From JASUTC01 sp035447925 (GTDB taxonomy: Bacteria > Thermotogota > Thermotogae > MWEM01): a DNA stretch of 64,000 bases. Under the pieces are notes generated by a model. That model saw nothing but the letters and a program-made list of their open reading frames with translations. It did not search any database and was not told the origin of the DNA. The stretch is taken from assembly GCA_035447925.1 (NCBI GenBank), contig DAOTHY010000001.1:208599-272598 (forward strand). The letters are read 5' to 3'. Position numbers and translations under genes: made by a program. Positions 61,767 to 64,000 of the stretch are shown piece by piece (the first letter of the stretch is position 1; the number at the start of each line of letters is the position of its first letter).

Positions 61767-63410
61767 ATGAAAAAAATACTAATGGTAACATTGGTTTTGT
61801 TATTGACTGCTGGTTTTATTTTTTCGTCGGAAGTTCAAATCCAACCGAGAAAGATCATCATCACTCCCGATCAACCTTCAACAATGGAAGCGTCCATTAG
61901 AGTTAACAAAGGTGAAGGCAATATATACCAACCTGGTGAACCCATACAGATTCAGTTTGAAGTCAACAAAGATTCTTATGTTGTCATTTACGATATCGAG
62001 GCTGATGGTAATACCTTTATTCTGTTTCCCAATAACGAACAAAGGGATAATTTTGTCAGGGCTAATCAGACGGTAACTATACCCTATGGGTACAATATGA
62101 ATGTCGGAGCGAAACAAGGTAAAGAATACTTGCAGATTGTTGCTAGCACACATCAATTTACTTCATATAACGCTTGGACACAAAGTTTTTCTGCAAGCCC
62201 ATTTCCAAATATAACCAAAAATGCAGAGAATGATCTTCAAACCTACACAAAGAGGATTATTATCACCCCGGATAACACGGTTCCGGAATGGACATCGGCA
62301 AGCACCTATTTTTATGTTGGCTATAGGCCTACTGCCGGGACAGTATCTTTTAACTCTAATCCATCAGGCGCATCAATCTGGGTGGATGGTTCTTGGATGA
62401 ATAAAAATACCCCTTTGAAAACCACACTTCCTGAGGGATATCATTATGTGAGATTTTACAAAAGCGGTTATCAAACATTTGAAACCCAATTTTATTTGAA
62501 TGCCGGAGGGTATCAAGAGATTACGGCAAATATGGTTTCCCTTACCCCTCAATATGGAAAATTAACGGTTAATTCCCAACCGCCTAACTCAACTGTCTAT
62601 TACGATGGTATAATGAAAGGTAATACTCCAATTACGCTGAACAATTTAATCCCAGGAACTCATCAGATTCAGATTAAACAAACGGGATATGAAACATTTA
62701 CTCAGCAAATTCAAATCAACTCAGGTGAGCATAAGATTTTAAACGCCAACTTAACGAAGATAAATCCATTAGGAACAGTAAATATCAACACCTATCCCAA
62801 AACCGCAAATGTAGTTATTGATGGTAATTATTTCCCCAACAACAACGGACAAGTACAAGTGCAGCTCAACGCCGGAGTTCATTCTTTGACCGTTTCATCA
62901 CCCGGATATCAAACACAAAGCATGCAGTTTACTTTAAGTGCCGGCGACTTTAAGCAAATTACCGTACAGCTTGAAGAATCCATGGCTGAGGTGAATTTGT
63001 ACTCGAACCCTGAGTCGGCTGACGTTTATATTGACGGAAACTACACAGGATACACAACCGGAAGGACTTTCAGGTTATATCCCGGGTCGTATAGCATCAC
63101 ACTAAAAAAAGAAGGCTTTCAAGACTGGTCAACAACAGCCGTTCTGAATTCAGGTAAGAATCAGGATATTGTAGCTAACCTATTGCCATTAAAAGGGGTT
63201 GTCAGAATTCAGTCAAATACATCCTGTGTTTTATACATTGATGGCAGCAAAATGCAAGATTTGGCAGCTGGAAGCCAGTATAATTTTGAGTTGGAACCCG
63301 GAGTACATGAATTTGTTTTCTTAAAGCCAGGATATTACTCCTATACAGAAAGAGTGAATGTGGTTTCCGGTTCAAGTTATAATATTTATCCATACTTTAG
63401 CAGCTTATAA
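61767..63410 (+). CDS. secreted DUF4384 protein with five PEGA repeats
   Basis: Surface or periplasmic protein of 547 residues. Signal peptide (about 1-21), then a DUF4384-type domain (about 35-145; GEPIQIQFEVNKDSYVVIYD, ILFPNNE). Five PEGA repeats of about 70 residues follow (about 190-545), each with a pattern such as NSNPSGASIWVDG, a central PLPG- or PEG-like turn and a KxGYQ/KPGYY end. PEGA domains are beta-sandwich modules associated with cell-surface layers. In Thermotogota such proteins may belong to the outer sheath (toga), which is inference. It stands alone between htrA and HU with its own promoter and AGGAGGCG ribosome site. Confidence 0.88.
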   Translation: MKKILMVTLVLLLTAGFIFSSEVQIQPRKIIITPDQPSTMEASIRVNKGEGNIYQPGEPIQIQFEVNKDSYVVIYDIEADGNTFILFPNNEQRDNFVRANQTVTIPYGYNMNVGAKQGKEYLQIVASTHQFTSYNAWTQSFSASPFPNITKNAENDLQTYTKRIIITPDNTVPEWTSASTYFYVGYRPTAGTVSFNSNPSGASIWVDGSWMNKNTPLKTTLPEGYHYVRFYKSGYQTFETQFYLNAGGYQEITANMVSLTPQYGKLTVNSQPPNSTVYYDGIMKGNTPITLNNLIPGTHQIQIKQTGYETFTQQIQINSGEHKILNANLTKINPLGTVNINTYPKTANVVIDGNYFPNNNGQVQVQLNAGVHSLTVSSPGYQTQSMQFTLSAGDFKQITVQLEESMAEVNLYSNPESADVYIDGNYTGYTTGRTFRLYPGSYSITLKKEGFQDWSTTAVLNSGKNQDIVANLLPLKGVVRIQSNTSCVLYIDGSKMQDLAAGSQYNFELEPGVHEFVFLKPGYYSYTERVNVVSGSSYNIYPYFSSL

Positions 63411-63511
63411 ATATTTTGATCTGATAATATTCAAACGCTTAAAAGATGATCTCAATAACAATTATTAGCTAAACAAAATCCACAGAAGTTTTTTATATAC
63501 ACCGGAAAATA

Positions 63512-63520
63512 TGTTATAAT
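63512..63520 (+). promoter_or_regulatory. extended -10 promoter of the HU gene
   Basis: TGT-TATAAT, 44 nt before the HU start codon. The -35 is weak. Confidence 0.6.
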
Positions 63521-63564
63521 CTGCAGAGAGAGTCAAATTGAAATCTATAACAGGGGGCGAAATA

Positions 63565-63837
63565 ATGAACAAAAAAGAACTGGTATCAAAGCTGGCATCT
63601 GAGACTGAGATGACATTAAAAGATTCCGAAAAAATGTTGAATTCATTCATTCAGATTGTTGAAGATGAATTGAGTGAGGGTGGAAATGTAAGATTGGTTG
63701 GCTTTGGCAGTTTTGTTGTCAAAGAAAGAGCCGCAAGGAAAGGGGTTGACCCGAGAACCAAAAAACCAATTGATATTCCAGCTAAAAAGGTACCGAAATT
63801 TATTGCGGGTAAACAGTTGAAAGAAAAAGCTCTGTAG
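63565..63837 (+). CDS. hup: HU-family DNA-binding protein
   Basis: Histone-like dimeric protein that bends and compacts DNA. The 90-residue length, MNKKELVSKLA start, VGFGSFVVKERAARKGVDPR arm with the conserved RKG…P tip, and the C-terminal VPKFIAGKQLKEK are typical, and the sequence resembles Thermotoga HU. The true start is ATG 63565 behind CAGGGGGCG. A strong intrinsic terminator follows. Confidence 0.96.
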   Translation: MNKKELVSKLASETEMTLKDSEKMLNSFIQIVEDELSEGGNVRLVGFGSFVVKERAARKGVDPRTKKPIDIPAKKVPKFIAGKQLKEKAL

Positions 63838-63854
63838 AAAAGTTTTGTTATTGC

Positions 63855-63892
63855 AAAAAGGGCTCCTTTTACACAAAAGGAGCCCTTTTTAT
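63855..63892 (+). terminator. intrinsic terminator of the HU gene
   Basis: AAAAGGGCTCCTTTT pairs perfectly (15 bp) with AAAAGGAGCCCTTTT across a 4-nt ACAC loop, followed by T residues. It could also work on the minus strand. Confidence 0.92.
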
Positions 63893-63925
63893 TGTTTAAT
63901 ATTTCCCCAAACGTGCTGACAAAAT

Positions 63926-63963
63926 AAAAAGGACTTTTCCGAGAAAGCTCGAAAAAGTCCTTT
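63926..63963 (-). terminator. intrinsic terminator of the rRNA operon
   Basis: On the minus strand AAAGGACTTTTTCGAG pairs, with one mismatch, with CTCGGAAAAGTCCTTT and is followed by U residues. It lies directly after the 5S rRNA 3' end. Confidence 0.85.
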
Positions 63964-63970
63964 AGATAAC

Positions 63971-64000
63971 GATGCCAGGCGATACCTACTCTCACATGGC
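63971..64000 (-). rRNA. rrf: 5S rRNA, 3' end only
   Basis: The minus strand reads GCCATGTGAGAGTAGGTATC followed by GCCTGGCATC. The GAGAGTAGGT element and closing stem are the hallmark of the 3' end of bacterial 5S rRNA. The rest of the gene and presumably the 23S/16S genes lie beyond the right edge. The exact 3' base is uncertain by a few nt. Confidence 0.88.

Noticed and set aside
1..64000. CRISPR arrays, insertion sequences, prophage and tRNA genes
   Set aside because: No regularly spaced repeats, transposase or integrase motifs, or tRNA cloverleaf were noticed on either strand.

Overview
The window is about 37-40% GC and tightly packed, and it most likely comes from a member of the Thermotogota. 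CorA, HtrA, HU, the DUF4384/PEGA surface protein and the sugar-binding proteins closely resemble Thermotoga proteins, by recall and without a search. Signal peptides end in a Thermotoga-like FA/FS step. The pfkA-pyk pair is also arranged as in Thermotoga. Strong Shine-Dalgarno sites (AGGAGG, GGTGAT) and extended -10 promoters (TGnTATAAT) recur. A chemotaxis gene set implies motility. The genus cannot be settled from this sequence.

Layout. 1-12.5 kb: end of a PLP enzyme, a nitronate monooxygenase-like gene with no normal start codon, corA, a SagB-type nitroreductase, an SOS-mutagenesis-like operon (umuD, DUF72, umuC), an iron alcohol dehydrogenase, rpiA and a heterodimeric ABC exporter. 12.5-25.2 kb, minus strand: a nearly gap-free run led by glgP, then mtnA, tatD, hflK, hflC, an IMPACT/YigZ protein and five envelope-related genes (membrane receptor, secreted metalloprotease-like protein, anchored protein, LCP protein, nuclease-like protein). 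25.2-28.1 kb: a zinc-type ABC importer led by its own Fur-family regulator. 28.1-38.5 kb: a nine-gene minus-strand operon that reads as sulfoquinovose catabolism by the sulfo-transketolase route. It contains a ROK regulator, fucose-isomerase-like isomerase, YihO-like symporter, DMT exporter, iron-type reductase, split transketolase, YihQ-like GH31 and RpiB-like isomerase. 38.8-41.8 kb: a divergent ABC sugar importer lacking an ATPase gene. 41.8-51 kb, minus strand: cheD-cheB-cheR, a secreted propeller-like protein, pyk, pfkA, small coiled-coil proteins and a phasin/UbiB pair. 51.2-60.1 kb: a LacI-controlled disaccharide operon (MalF/MalG-type permeases, trehalose/maltose-type binding protein, GH13, beta-phosphoglucomutase, GH65). 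60.2-64 kb: htrA, a DUF4384/PEGA protein, HU and, on the minus strand, the 3' end of a 5S rRNA.

How it fits together. The window describes a fermentative sugar eater. Alpha-glucans and disaccharides are split by phosphorolysis or hydrolysis and enter glycolysis through pfkA and pyk. The sulfo-TK operon would convert sulfoquinovose to sulfolactaldehyde and two xylulose 5-phosphates, with the C3 sulfonate reduced and exported.

The two most unusual points are (1) the complete sulfo-TK gene set in what looks like a Thermotogota, with a GH31 enzyme that has Gln where known sulfoquinovosidases have the sulfonate-binding Arg, and (2) a DUF72 protein encoded between umuD and umuC that carries a sliding-clamp-type motif, while the clamp motif of UmuC itself is degenerate. 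Two genes (nitronate monooxygenase-like and YigZ-like) appear to start at AUA.
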